From an uncultured Actinomycetes bacterium (GTDB lineage: Bacteria; Actinomycetota; Actinomycetes; Nanopelagicales; Nanopelagicaceae), in assembly GCA_903871555.1 (NCBI GenBank), contig CAIQHM010000017.1:1-41927 (forward strand): a stretch of DNA of 41,927 nucleotides, given 5' to 3'. This document shows, one piece after another, positions 7,515-15,529 of this stretch. Under the pieces are notes generated by a model, which saw only the letters and a list, made by a program, of their open reading frames with translations, did not search any database and was not told where the DNA came from. The position numbers and the translations under genes are program-made. The stretch's first letter is position 1; the number at the start of each line of letters is the position of its first letter.

Positions 7515-9113
7515 TTATTCGAGGGCAATTAGTTCTAGATACTGATTGCCCCATAAATCTTCATCGCCATCAGGAAGCAATAAAACACGCTCTGGTTTGA
7601 GGGCTTGGACAGCGCCGACATCGTGACTTACAAGAACTACGGCGCCTTGATATTCACCAAGTGCAGCGAGAATTTCTTCGCGCGATGCTGGATCTAAGTT
7701 GTTTGTTGGTTCATCAAGTAAAAGAACATTTGCAGATCCGACGACAAGAGTTGCGAGAGCTAATCTTGTTCGCTCGCCACCACTTAGAACCTTTACTGGT
7801 TTTTGAACATCATCGCCAGAAAATAAGAATGAACCAAGGGTTTGTCGGGCTTGTTGTTCGCTGATTTTTTCACCGGCAGAGAGCATGTTCTCAAGAACTG
7901 TTCGCTCGAAATCAAGTGATTCGTGTTCCTGGGTGTAGTAACCAATTTTTAATCCGTGTCCTGGGAGTATTTCACCAGTATCTGATTGATTCGTGCCGCC
8001 CAAAATACTCAACAGAGTTGTTTTTCCAGCGCCATTTAATCCAAGGATAACTACGCGAGATGATCTATCGATCGCAAGATCAACATCGGTAAAGATTTCA
8101 AGTGAACCATATGACTTACTTAAGCCAGTTGCCATTAAAGGTGTCTTGCCACAAGCAGCGGGGGTAGGGAAGCGAAGCTTTGCAACCTTGTCGGATTTGC
8201 GAACATCTTCAAGGTTAGAGATAAGTGCTTCCGCGCGGCGCAACATTCCTTGGGCTGCAGTTGCCTTAGAAGCTTTGGCCCGCATTTTCTCGCCCTGCTT
8301 CTGCAAGATTTCAGCCTTCTTCTCGGCATTTGCACGTTCCTTCTTGCGACGATGCTCATCAGCCTCGCGTTGCAATAAATATTTCTTCCAACCCATGTTG
8401 TAGACATCAATCACATTGCGATTGGCATCTATATAAAAAACTTTATTTACAACAGTTTCGATCAAGGCAACATCGTGAGAGATAACTACAAGCCCGCCAG
8501 AATATTTGGCTAGATAATCGCGCAACCAATTAATAGATTCAGCATCTAAGTGGTTTGTTGGTTCATCAAGAAGAAGGGTTTCGGCTCCACTAAAAAGTAG
8601 GCGAGCAAGTTCAACGCGGCGACGTTGGCCACCAGATAGAACTTGGATTGGCTCTTCAAATAAGCGCTCTGGTAAACCAAGATTTGTTGCAATTGATTCG
8701 GCCTCGGCTGATGCGCCATAACCACCGGCGGCATTGAATTCGCTATCGACTCGGGCATATCGCTCTAGGGCGACTTCTAACTCTTCAGGCGTTGCAGTTG
8801 CCATTGCTTCTTCAGCCTTGCGCATCCGAATAACAATTTGATCTAAGCCACGTGCAGAGAGAATTCGATTTATTACAGTTTCTTCTTGATCGCCAGTTCG
8901 TGGATCCTGAGGCAGGTATCCGATTGTTCCGGTGCGAGTTATTTGACCACCTGCGGGAAGAGTTTCACCAGCTAAACATTTTGCAAGAGTTGATTTTCCG
9001 GCGCCATTGCGGCCGACAAAACCTATTCGGTCTCCGCTGTTGATGCGGACCGCTACATCTTTAACTAAGAGTCTTGCGCCAGCTCGGAGTTCAACGCTTT
9101 GAGTGGCAATCAC
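7515..9113 (-). CDS. ABC-F family ribosome-associated ATPase
   Basis: This is a 532-aa soluble protein with two ABC nucleotide-binding domains and no membrane segments. Walker A motifs are GRNGAGKST (about 34-42) and GLNGAGKTT, signatures are LSGGQRRRVELARLL and LSGGERTRLALATL, and Walker B motifs are LLLDEPTNHLD and LLLDEPTNNLD. The charged inter-domain linker (HRRKKERANAEKKAE) is the ribosome-contacting arm of ABC-F proteins such as EttA or Uup. The start is GTG with GGGAG about 10 nt upstream, and the N-terminus already begins the first domain. ABC-F members act in translation control or ribosome protection, and which applies here cannot be told from motifs. Confidence 0.93.
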   Translation of the reverse strand: MIATQSVELRAGARLLVKDVAVRINSGDRIGFVGRNGAGKSTLAKCLAGETLPAGGQITRTGTIGYLPQDPRTGDQEETVINRILSARGLDQIVIRMRKAEEAMATATPEELEVALERYARVDSEFNAAGGYGASAEAESIATNLGLPERLFEEPIQVLSGGQRRRVELARLLFSGAETLLLDEPTNHLDAESINWLRDYLAKYSGGLVVISHDVALIETVVNKVFYIDANRNVIDVYNMGWKKYLLQREADEHRRKKERANAEKKAEILQKQGEKMRAKASKATAAQGMLRRAEALISNLEDVRKSDKVAKLRFPTPAACGKTPLMATGLSKSYGSLEIFTDVDLAIDRSSRVVILGLNGAGKTTLLSILGGTNQSDTGEILPGHGLKIGYYTQEHESLDFERTVLENMLSAGEKISEQQARQTLGSFLFSGDDVQKPVKVLSGGERTRLALATLVVGSANVLLLDEPTNNLDPASREEILAALGEYQGAVVLVSHDVGAVQALKPERVLLLPDGDEDLWGNQYLELIALE

Positions 9114-9146
9114 TAAGCGATACTCCCACAGCAGCGATAGATATAA

Positions 9147-10337
9147 CTAATCGTCTATTTTGAAGCCATCTTTAATTGCGCCGAGTTCGATACCAGCGGC
9201 AACGTGGTCAGTATTCTCGCCTCGTGCAAGCTGAGCGGCATGTGCTTTATCGTGCCAACGTTCTTCGATATTTCCGTATCGCCAAATGAGTAGAGCGATT
9301 GACCAGACAACAACAAAGCCAGCAACGATTATGTAGCCAGCTGAATTAAGATTGAAATCATTTGCATAGTTCCAGAAGCCGCCAGATAGGTTCAGTTGAT
9401 TTGAAATTACCTGCAAGATTTCTAGCCCACCCACGAAAAGCGCAACTGCAACTGAGAGACCAGTAATGACAATGTTGTAGTAAACCTTGCGAACTGGTTT
9501 TGAAAAGGCCCAACCATAAGCGAAGTTCATAAAGGAGCCATCGATAGTATCGAGAAGACTCATTCCGCCTGCAAAGAAGAAGGGGAGTGAAAGTATTGCC
9601 CACCAAGGAAGTCCTGCGATTACAGAAGTACCGGCAAGGACTAGTAGACCAACTTCAGTAGCGGTGTCAAAGCCTAGGCCGAAGAGAATTCCGAGCGGAT
9701 ACATCTTCCAACTTGCATCGATGCGACGAGCAATCGGCCCAAAGAAACGCATCAAGAGGCCACGGGCATTTAAATGTTTTTCAAGTTCGTCTTCACTATA
9801 TGCACCTTTACGCATCTGCGCGAAGACTTTTACAATCGAAATCAAAACTACTAAATTCAAAATCGCAATCAACATCAAAAAGGTGCCAGAAACCGTTGTG
9901 CCAATCAGGCCGGTGTAGTGATGCAGCGAAGAGTTCTCATCTTTCAACTGTGATCCAAGAGCTTTGATTCCAAAGTTCAATAATATTGCCAATACTGCGA
10001 CAACTGAGGAGTGGCCTAGTGAGAAGAAGAAACCAACAGCAAGTGGGCGCTTTCCTTCAGACATTAATTTTCGAGTCGTATTATCAATTGCACTTATGTG
10101 ATCGGCGTCGAATGCGTGGCGCATACCAAGTGTGTAAGCAAGTGCCGCAGTTCCCCAACCAAAGAGTGAACCATCGCTTAATTCATATTTTCCAGAAACA
10201 GCCAGTCCCATCAATACAAAACCAGCAATGTGTAGGAAGGCGATAACACCAAACATCGCAGCCATCCGGCGCCACTCATCCCGAGTTAGGCGATCGCGAA
10301 GCGGGATTTTGACCGATGCAGTGGCAACCTGGTTCAT
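9147..10337 (-). CDS. NiCoT family nickel/cobalt permease
   Basis: This is a 396-aa integral membrane protein of the HoxN/HupN/NixA (NiCoT) family. The signature RHAFDADHISAIDN is at residues 73-86. The supporting motifs LGHSSVV, LGFDTATEVGLL and GMSLLDTIDG are also present. It imports Ni2+ and/or Co2+; motifs do not decide which. The Nur-like operator and promoter just upstream point to nickel-responsive repression, which suggests nickel is the physiological substrate, for instance for a Ni-superoxide dismutase or urease elsewhere in the genome. AAGGGGCGG precedes the ATG as a ribosome-binding site. Confidence 0.94.
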   Translation of the reverse strand: MNQVATASVKIPLRDRLTRDEWRRMAAMFGVIAFLHIAGFVLMGLAVSGKYELSDGSLFGWGTAALAYTLGMRHAFDADHISAIDNTTRKLMSEGKRPLAVGFFFSLGHSSVVAVLAILLNFGIKALGSQLKDENSSLHHYTGLIGTTVSGTFLMLIAILNLVVLISIVKVFAQMRKGAYSEDELEKHLNARGLLMRFFGPIARRIDASWKMYPLGILFGLGFDTATEVGLLVLAGTSVIAGLPWWAILSLPFFFAGGMSLLDTIDGSFMNFAYGWAFSKPVRKVYYNIVITGLSVAVALFVGGLEILQVISNQLNLSGGFWNYANDFNLNSAGYIIVAGFVVVWSIALLIWRYGNIEERWHDKAHAAQLARGENTDHVAAGIELGAIKDGFKIDD

Positions 10338-10357
10338 CTTCCGCCCCTTCTTCTAGA

Positions 10358-10372
10358 TGCAAATGATTTGCA
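10358..10372. promoter_or_regulatory. Nur-type (nickel-responsive Fur family) operator
   Basis: TGCAAATGATTTGCA is a perfect 15-bp palindrome. Including the trailing A it reads TGCAA-N5-TTGCAA, which fits the Streptomyces Nur box as I recall it (tTGCaa-N5-ttGCAA). It lies 21 nt upstream of the NiCoT start and covers the expected transcription start of the promoter described next, the arrangement of a repressor site. Confidence 0.7.
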
Positions 10373-10379
10373 AGAAGGA

Positions 10380-10408
10380 AAAATACCTGAGTTTGGGAAC
10401 CGACGCAA
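10380..10408 (-). promoter_or_regulatory. Sigma70-type promoter of the NiCoT gene
   Basis: On the minus strand a TTGCGT -35 hexamer is separated by 17 nt from a TATTTT -10 hexamer. The predicted start site falls at the edge of, or within, the Nur-like palindrome. Confidence 0.55.
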
Positions 10409-10412
10409 CTTG

Positions 10413-10446
10413 AAAATAAAGAAGCCCCCGATCTCTCGAGGGCTTC
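10413..10446 (-). terminator. Rho-independent terminator of glnA
   Basis: Read leftward, GAAGCCCTCGA and TCGGGGGCTTC form an 11-bp stem with one wobble and a short loop, followed by TTTATTTT. It starts about 15 nt after the glnA stop. Confidence 0.88.
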
Positions 10447-10460
10447 CCTGAAGTTATTTC

Positions 10461-11891
10461 TTAGAGGTCGTAATAAAGCTCGAACTCGGCTGGATGTGGA
10501 CGCAAGCGGACGTAATCCACTTCTTCCTTACGCTTCCAAGTGATCCAAGTTTCGATTAGATCCTTTGTGAATACGCCACCCTTGAGCAGGAACTCGTGAT
10601 CGGCTTCTAGGTTATCTAGAACTGCATCAAGTGATCCTGGAACTTGTTGGATTGCAGCAGCTTCTTCGCCTTCCAATTCGTACAAGTCTTTATCAACTGG
10701 CTTTGGTGGCTCGATCTTGTTCTGAATTCCATCTAGTCCGGCCATAAGCATTGCAGCGAATGCTAGGTATGGGTTTGATGACGGATCTGGACAACGGAAT
10801 TCAATGCGCTTTGCCTTTGGATTCGAACCAGTGATTGGGATACGAATACATGCAGAACGGTTACGAGCTGAGTAAACAAGATTTACTGGTGCTTCGTATC
10901 CTGGAACTAAGCGACGGTATGAGTTAACGGTTGGGTTAGTGAATGCAAGCAATGAAGGTGCATGCTTTAGAAGTCCACCAACGTACCAACGAGCCATGTC
11001 AGAAAGATCGCCGTATCCATCACCGAAGAACAATGGCTTTCCATCTTTCCAAAGTGATTGGTGAACGTGCATACCTGAACCGTTATCGCCGAATAGTGGC
11101 TTTGGCATAAAGGTTGCAGTCTTGCCAGCTTCCCATGCGGTGTTCTTAATGATGTATTTGAATTTCATTACATCATCGCCGGCAGACAAAATATCTGAGA
11201 AGCGATAATTAATTTCCATCTGTCCTGCAGTACCAACTTCGTGGTGTGAACGTTCTACAAGTAGACCGGCTTCGCCAAGCTTCATAACCATTTGGTCGCG
11301 AAGGTCTGCGAATTGATCTGTTGGAGAGACTGGGAAATATCCACCCTTGATACGTGTGCGGTATCCACGGTTTGGAGTGCCATCTGGATCGTATTCAACG
11401 CCAGTGTTCCATGCGCCTTCATATGAATCGATATGGTGGTATGACTCATTCATTCCAGTCTTGAAACGAATTGCATCAAATACATAGAACTCGGCTTCTG
11501 GTGCGAAGAATGCAGTATCTGCAATTCCAGTGCCCTTTAAATATTCAACTGCTTTTGAAACAACGCCACGTGGATCTCGTGAGTATGGAGAGTCATCGAT
11601 TGGGTTGTGAACAGAGAAGAGAATTACCAACGTTTTAACATCACGGAATGGATCGATGAATGCTGATTCCGGAATAGGAAGCAACTTCATATCTGATTCG
11701 TGAATTGCTTGGAAACCACGGATTGAAGAACCGTCGAACATCAGACCATCAGTGAAGACTGCTTCGTCGAATGACTCAACTGGAACGTTGAAGTGGTGTT
11801 GAATACCTGGAAGATCGATAAAGCGAACATCAATTAGCTTTACATCTTCCTTCTTAATAAATGCAAAAATCTCTGCAGAGTTCTTAAACAT
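10461..11891 (-). CDS. glnA: Glutamine synthetase type I (beta)
   Basis: This is the housekeeping GS: L-glutamate + NH4+ + ATP to L-glutamine, a dodecamer in the cytoplasm. The 476 aa contain [55 protein letters not shown], and [14 protein letters not shown]. The DLYEL loop carries Tyr404, which matches the adenylylation tyrosine of GSI-beta enzymes, so GlnE-type control is plausible. Its position beside RDD, DUF4191 and lipA matches the M. tuberculosis glnA1 neighbourhood. It is monocistronic: its own terminator lies downstream and a GlnR-like operator upstream. It supplies glutamine nitrogen and should not be confused with the divergent ligase paralogue at 2019-3368. Confidence 0.97.
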   Translation of the reverse strand: MFKNSAEIFAFIKKEDVKLIDVRFIDLPGIQHHFNVPVESFDEAVFTDGLMFDGSSIRGFQAIHESDMKLLPIPESAFIDPFRDVKTLVILFSVHNPIDDSPYSRDPRGVVSKAVEYLKGTGIADTAFFAPEAEFYVFDAIRFKTGMNESYHHIDSYEGAWNTGVEYDPDGTPNRGYRTRIKGGYFPVSPTDQFADLRDQMVMKLGEAGLLVERSHHEVGTAGQMEINYRFSDILSAGDDVMKFKYIIKNTAWEAGKTATFMPKPLFGDNGSGMHVHQSLWKDGKPLFFGDGYGDLSDMARWYVGGLLKHAPSLLAFTNPTVNSYRRLVPGYEAPVNLVYSARNRSACIRIPITGSNPKAKRIEFRCPDPSSNPYLAFAAMLMAGLDGIQNKIEPPKPVDKDLYELEGEEAAAIQQVPGSLDAVLDNLEADHEFLLKGGVFTKDLIETWITWKRKEEVDYVRLRPHPAEFELYYDL

Positions 11892-11965
11892 TTTTCTCCC
11901 GGTTAGGTTCTAGTCTCTTGGATGAGCGCTTCGCCGAGCCCACCAATGTGATTGTTTATGGGGAA

Positions 11966-11971
11966 AATATA
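11966..11971 (-). promoter_or_regulatory. Probable -10 element of glnA
   Basis: TATATT on the minus strand lies 75-80 nt upstream of the glnA ATG. The -35 position (AACCGT, 17 nt away) is poor and abuts the GlnR-like sites, as expected for an activator-dependent promoter. Confidence 0.45.
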
Positions 11972-11992
11972 GGCGGTTCTCGTAAAAAACGG

Positions 11993-12019
11993 TTAACCGA
12001 ATTGTTACGTTTGTGTTTC
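11993..12019 (-). promoter_or_regulatory. GlnR-like operator upstream of glnA
   Basis: On the minus strand the sequence is GAAAC-N6-GTAAC-N6-GTTAA. The half-sites alternate with exact 6-nt spacers (11-bp period), as in the actinobacterial GlnR consensus gTnAC-n6-GaAAC. It ends about 20 nt upstream of the predicted -10, an activator position. It also lies upstream of the divergent RDD gene. Confidence 0.6.
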
Positions 12020-12065
12020 GACCTGCCTGCCTGCGCGCTTATGGGATAGGGGTTAGCCTTGGCAG

Positions 12066-12413
12066 ATGGAAATTGCAGGCTTGGGAAGAAGGTTTTTAGC
12101 TCTAATGATCGATTGGGCGATGTGCTCGATAATTGCCAGCTTCATTGGCTTTGAGTCTAAATCGCTCACGATATTAGTTCTCTTTTTCGTCGAGGTAAGT
12201 ATTTTGACAGCCTTGCAGCAAGCATCTGCAGGTCAGCGAATTTTAAAGATGCGCGTTGTTGATTTCACAAATAGTGGCGTTGTTCCACCTCAAAAGGTTT
12301 TACTTAGAACTTTTTTGATTTGCTTGGTACTTCCTGCTGTCTTCACGCGTGAAGGCAGAGGATTGCACGATTGGGTTACGAACTCAGTTGTAGTTAGAAA
12401 TCCAAGGCTTTAG
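12066..12413 (+). CDS. RDD family membrane protein
   Basis: This is a 115-aa small membrane protein with an RDD domain. The N-terminal GLGRRFLALMIDWAM contains the Arg-Asp-type motif, followed by two hydrophobic helices (about 17-32 and 35-50), the conserved SAGQRILKMRVVD loop and a third helix near residues 80-93, ending in REGRGLHDW. Function is unknown for the family; transport has been proposed for some members. An RDD gene adjacent to DUF4191 and glnA recurs in actinobacteria (Rv2219A in M. tuberculosis, from memory). The ribosome-binding site is weak. Its 3' end almost meets the convergent DUF4191 gene (4-nt gap). Confidence 0.88.
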   Translation: MEIAGLGRRFLALMIDWAMCSIIASFIGFESKSLTILVLFFVEVSILTALQQASAGQRILKMRVVDFTNSGVVPPQKVLLRTFLICLVLPAVFTREGRGLHDWVTNSVVVRNPRL

Positions 12414-12417
12414 CGCT

Positions 12418-13125
12418 TTAGCGCTTTGGCATTTTCGCATTGCGATTCATAGGCATTGGGCCTTTTGGAATCGGCATGCTCAATCCGCCAACTGCCTTTA
12501 GACGATTGCGAACTTCACGGACTTGATCTTTAGATAATTTCTTAGGTAATTTCTTTAGATGCTTCTGCAATTTACGGAGCGAAACTTGACCACTTCCATC
12601 ACCAACAATTACCTCAGTAAGAGCGACACCAGGAACAAAGCGTTCCATCTTGCGGCGTTCATCTTGCAGTAGTGCGCGAACAGCAGATGTCCCCTCACCA
12701 ACTAGAACAATTCCGGGACGACCAACACTTCGGTGAACCATGTCTTGGTTACGTGAAACATTTACTGCAGGGGTTGTCGTAAAGCCTTTGCGAATGGCCA
12801 TAAGAACTGAGGCGCCGGCGCCCATTTGATCTTGAATTGAAAGAAATGCCGCAGTATTGGCTAGACGTGTGAAAATAAAGAATGCGACAAGCACGGCAAG
12901 TGGAAGAGAAATAATTGTGAAATAAACAGGATGATTTAGCTGTATTCCAACGATAATTCCAGCACACAGAACAAGTACAAAAGCTAGTGCCATCCAGAGA
13001 AATGCTATTGGCTGATGTTTGCGAGTTAAACGGAAGGCATCCTTTAGAACCTGCATCTGCCCTTGCTTTTCGCCAGCAACTGGCTCATTGGTATTGGACT
13101 TAGCTTTTCTTTTGAATAGCGCCAT
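12418..13125 (-). CDS. DUF4191 membrane protein
   Basis: This 235-aa protein has a basic N-terminus (MALFKRKAKS), two adjacent transmembrane helices (about residues 40-60 and 68-90), then a soluble region with SVGRPGIVLVGEG and a basic tail rich in Lys/Arg. This is the layout of actinobacterial DUF4191 proteins (Rv2219-like). The function is unknown. The start codon overlaps the acyltransferase stop by 1 nt, so it is the last gene of the lipB-lipA-acyltransferase-DUF4191 operon. The clustering with lipoate synthesis is conserved but mechanistically unexplained. Confidence 0.88.
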   Translation of the reverse strand: MALFKRKAKSNTNEPVAGEKQGQMQVLKDAFRLTRKHQPIAFLWMALAFVLVLCAGIIVGIQLNHPVYFTIISLPLAVLVAFFIFTRLANTAAFLSIQDQMGAGASVLMAIRKGFTTTPAVNVSRNQDMVHRSVGRPGIVLVGEGTSAVRALLQDERRKMERFVPGVALTEVIVGDGSGQVSLRKLQKHLKKLPKKLSKDQVREVRNRLKAVGGLSMPIPKGPMPMNRNAKMPKR

Positions 13126-13880
13126 TACGGTTTCTCCTCATTAATTGCTTTTTCTTTTAAATGCTCGGCCCATTCTATTTCAACTTGCTGCGGCGTTGGG
13201 GCAGTTCCGCCTAATCTGGCAGGAGCCCAGCGTTGGCCCACGTGTGAATCTGGATATTGATTCTGCACCTTAGTTAATAAATCTTTCATAAGTTGGCGAA
13301 GTTGACCTTCGGCTTCATCAACATCTTGACCTTTCTTGACGATGAAAGGTTGACCAAATGCCACAGTAATTGGAAACTTATTTCGTTTCCAATTCGCCTT
13401 AACTTTCTTGGTGAATACTCGCTGGCTGCCCCAAACAATCGTTGGAATTATTGGAGTATCAGAACCCATAGCTAAGCGAACCGCACCCGTTTTAAGTTCC
13501 TTGATTTCAAAGCTGCGGCTGATTGTTGCTTCGGGGAAGATTCCGATTACTTCACCGGCGCGAAGATAACGAAGAGCTGCCACAAACGAACTTGATCCGC
13601 TGGAACGATCAACGCAGATATGGTGCATTCCGCGCATCAGGGGACCGGCAAGTTTGTTGTCGAAGATCTCTTTCTTCGCCATAAATCTGACATATCTCTT
13701 GCGGGGTAAAACTGCTGTACCGGTGATAGCAAAATCTAAATAACCGATGTGATTTATTGCAAGAATTGCGCCGCCTTTTTGCGGGATATTTTCAATGCCG
13801 GTGAAATCAAATTTAAGTCCGAGATATTTCCAGAGTCCTTTGATTGCTAAGACAACTGGGGGATAGACGAAATCACGCAT
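13125..13880 (-). CDS. 1-acyl-sn-glycerol-3-phosphate acyltransferase-like (PlsC family)
   Basis: This 251-aa membrane-associated acyltransferase has the HX4D catalytic motif in NHIGYLDF (about residues 43-50), the glycerol-phosphate-binding block FPEATISRSFEIKELKTG, and the late IIPTIVWGSQR block. These are the LPLAT/PlsC motifs in their normal order. It should transfer an acyl chain to lysophosphatidic acid or a related acceptor in membrane lipid synthesis. It is translationally coupled by single-base overlaps to lipA upstream and DUF4191 downstream. From memory the mycobacterial lipA-DUF4191 interval lacks this gene, so it appears to be a lineage-specific insertion into the operon. Confidence 0.9.
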   Translation of the reverse strand: MRDFVYPPVVLAIKGLWKYLGLKFDFTGIENIPQKGGAILAINHIGYLDFAITGTAVLPRKRYVRFMAKKEIFDNKLAGPLMRGMHHICVDRSSGSSSFVAALRYLRAGEVIGIFPEATISRSFEIKELKTGAVRLAMGSDTPIIPTIVWGSQRVFTKKVKANWKRNKFPITVAFGQPFIVKKGQDVDEAEGQLRQLMKDLLTKVQNQYPDSHVGQRWAPARLGGTAPTPQQVEIEWAEHLKEKAINEEKP

Positions 13881-14809
13881 CAGATATTTGCCCGTTTTTC
13901 TTGAGCTTGCTTATACAAACGACCCGCGCGATAACTTGATCGAACAAGAGGTCCGCTCATCACACCTGCGAAACCAATGGCATCGGCTTCGGCACTTAAT
14001 TCGACAAATTCATTTGGCTTTACCCAACGCTCGACAGGGTGGTGTTTTGATGTCGGTCTTAAATATTGCGTGATTGTGATTAGGTCGCAACCGGCGCCAT
14101 GAAGATCGACTAGGGCCTGGGTAACTTCTTCACGGGTCTCGCCCATTCCAAGGATCAAATTCGATTTAGTAATAAGACCAAAGGCGCGAGCCTGAGAAAT
14201 AACATCCAAGGAACGTTCGTATCTAAAGGCGGGACGAATCCGCTTAAAAATACGAGGAACTGTCTCAAGGTTGTGTGCAAAGACTTCTGGTCGAGTTTCA
14301 AATACTTCATTTAACAAATGGGGTTTACCGCTGAAATCTGGCGCCAACATTTCAACACCAGTGCCCGGATTTAGCTCGTGCACTTTGCGAATCGTTTCAG
14401 CATATAACCAAGCGCCTTCATCATCTAAATCATCTCTGGTGACGCCAGTGATAGTTGCATATTTAAGTTGCATGGCAGCAACAGATTCGGCAACGCGGCG
14501 CGGCTCATCGCGATCTAGGGGATCTGGCTTTCCAGTATCAATATTGCAGAAATCGCAACGACGCGTGCATTTTTCGCCACCAATTAAGAATGTAGCTTCA
14601 CGATCTTCCCAACATTCAAAAATATTTGGACACGCCGCTTCCTGACAGACTGTGTGCAACCCCTCTTTTACAACTAGCGAACGAAGGGCTGTGTATTCCG
14701 GTCCCATAATTGCGCGAGTCTTAATCCACTCTGGCTTTCGTTCAATCGGAACCTGAGCATTTCGCGCTTCGATTCTAAGTAATGGTCGACCTTCTGGCGC
14801 GATTGTCAT
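13880..14809 (-). CDS. lipA: Lipoyl synthase
   Basis: This is a radical SAM enzyme that inserts two sulfurs into octanoyl-E2/GcvH to give lipoyl groups. Both iron-sulfur cysteine sets are visible: the auxiliary cluster [12 protein letters not shown] and the radical [11 protein letters not shown]. The [21 protein letters not shown] and terminal VRSSYRAG motifs are also present; its serine ligates the auxiliary cluster. The length of 309 aa is normal. The 5' end overlaps lipB by 4 nt and the 3' end overlaps the acyltransferase by 1 nt. Targets of the pathway, the two-lipoyl E2 and the glycine cleavage system, are encoded nearby. Confidence 0.97.
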   Translation of the reverse strand: MTIAPEGRPLLRIEARNAQVPIERKPEWIKTRAIMGPEYTALRSLVVKEGLHTVCQEAACPNIFECWEDREATFLIGGEKCTRRCDFCNIDTGKPDPLDRDEPRRVAESVAAMQLKYATITGVTRDDLDDEGAWLYAETIRKVHELNPGTGVEMLAPDFSGKPHLLNEVFETRPEVFAHNLETVPRIFKRIRPAFRYERSLDVISQARAFGLITKSNLILGMGETREEVTQALVDLHGAGCDLITITQYLRPTSKHHPVERWVKPNEFVELSAEADAIGFAGVMSGPLVRSSYRAGRLYKQAQEKRANI

Positions 14810-15462
14810 TGTGCAATCCGATCAAGTGCTGTTAGTAAATGCTTCTCAACAATCGGGGCAACTTCTGAAATGTTTATCTCTCTTCCCAACTCTAAAGCAA
14901 GTGAAGTAACACCGGTGTCGGTGAAACCGCAAGGTTCGATGCGATCAAAAGCTGTCATATCCGGATTTACATTAAGTGCGAAGCCATGCATGGTTACGCC
15001 CTTTGCAACGCGAATTCCGATTGCAGCTATTTTGCGATCACCTTTTGCATCACGAACCCATACGCCACTTCGTTCGCAATACCGTTCTGTCTTAAGTCCC
15101 AATTCGGAACAAGCTTCAATTAGAGCAGTTTCTACTTCGCGAACAAACCCGACAACATCATTTCGATTTCGTAATTTAATAATTGGATAGCCAACTAATT
15201 GACCTTCGCCATGCCAAGTAATTTTTCCGCCTCGGTCAACATCGATTACTGGAGTTCCATCAAGAGGGCGTTCGTGGATTTCGGTTCTGCGCCCTGCGGT
15301 ATAAACCGAAGGATGCTCTAAGAAAATTACGGTATTCGGGGTTTGCCCAGAAATTACGCCAGCTTGAATTTCACGTTGGTGATCCCAGGCCTTCTGGTAT
15401 TCAACAAGACCCAAATGTTCAACCAATATAGGGTTGGCTTTAACCCCTAGGCTCGAATACAT
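14806..15462 (-). CDS. lipB: Octanoyl-[ACP]:protein N-octanoyltransferase
   Basis: LipB moves octanoate from ACP to lipoyl domains before LipA acts. The [48 protein letters not shown] and [11 protein letters not shown] motifs cover the active site, including the lysine and cysteine of the LipB dyad. The ORF track starts 45 codons earlier. I place the start at the ATG at 15462, giving 218 aa: the family begins here ([13 protein letters not shown]), and the longer version would overlap the divergent MMPL gene. The start codon sits inside a 7-bp inverted repeat (TAGGCTC ... GAGCCTA). Confidence 0.94.
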   Translation of the reverse strand: MYSSLGVKANPILVEHLGLVEYQKAWDHQREIQAGVISGQTPNTVIFLEHPSVYTAGRRTEIHERPLDGTPVIDVDRGGKITWHGEGQLVGYPIIKLRNRNDVVGFVREVETALIEACSELGLKTERYCERSGVWVRDAKGDRKIAAIGIRVAKGVTMHGFALNVNPDMTAFDRIEPCGFTDTGVTSLALELGREINISEVAPIVEKHLLTALDRIAQ

Positions 15463-15529
15463 AAGCCTGAGCCTAAGGTAACCTTCGCGTCTAAACCAAT
15501 TAAAGAGCGAATAATCCGAAAGGTTAGGC

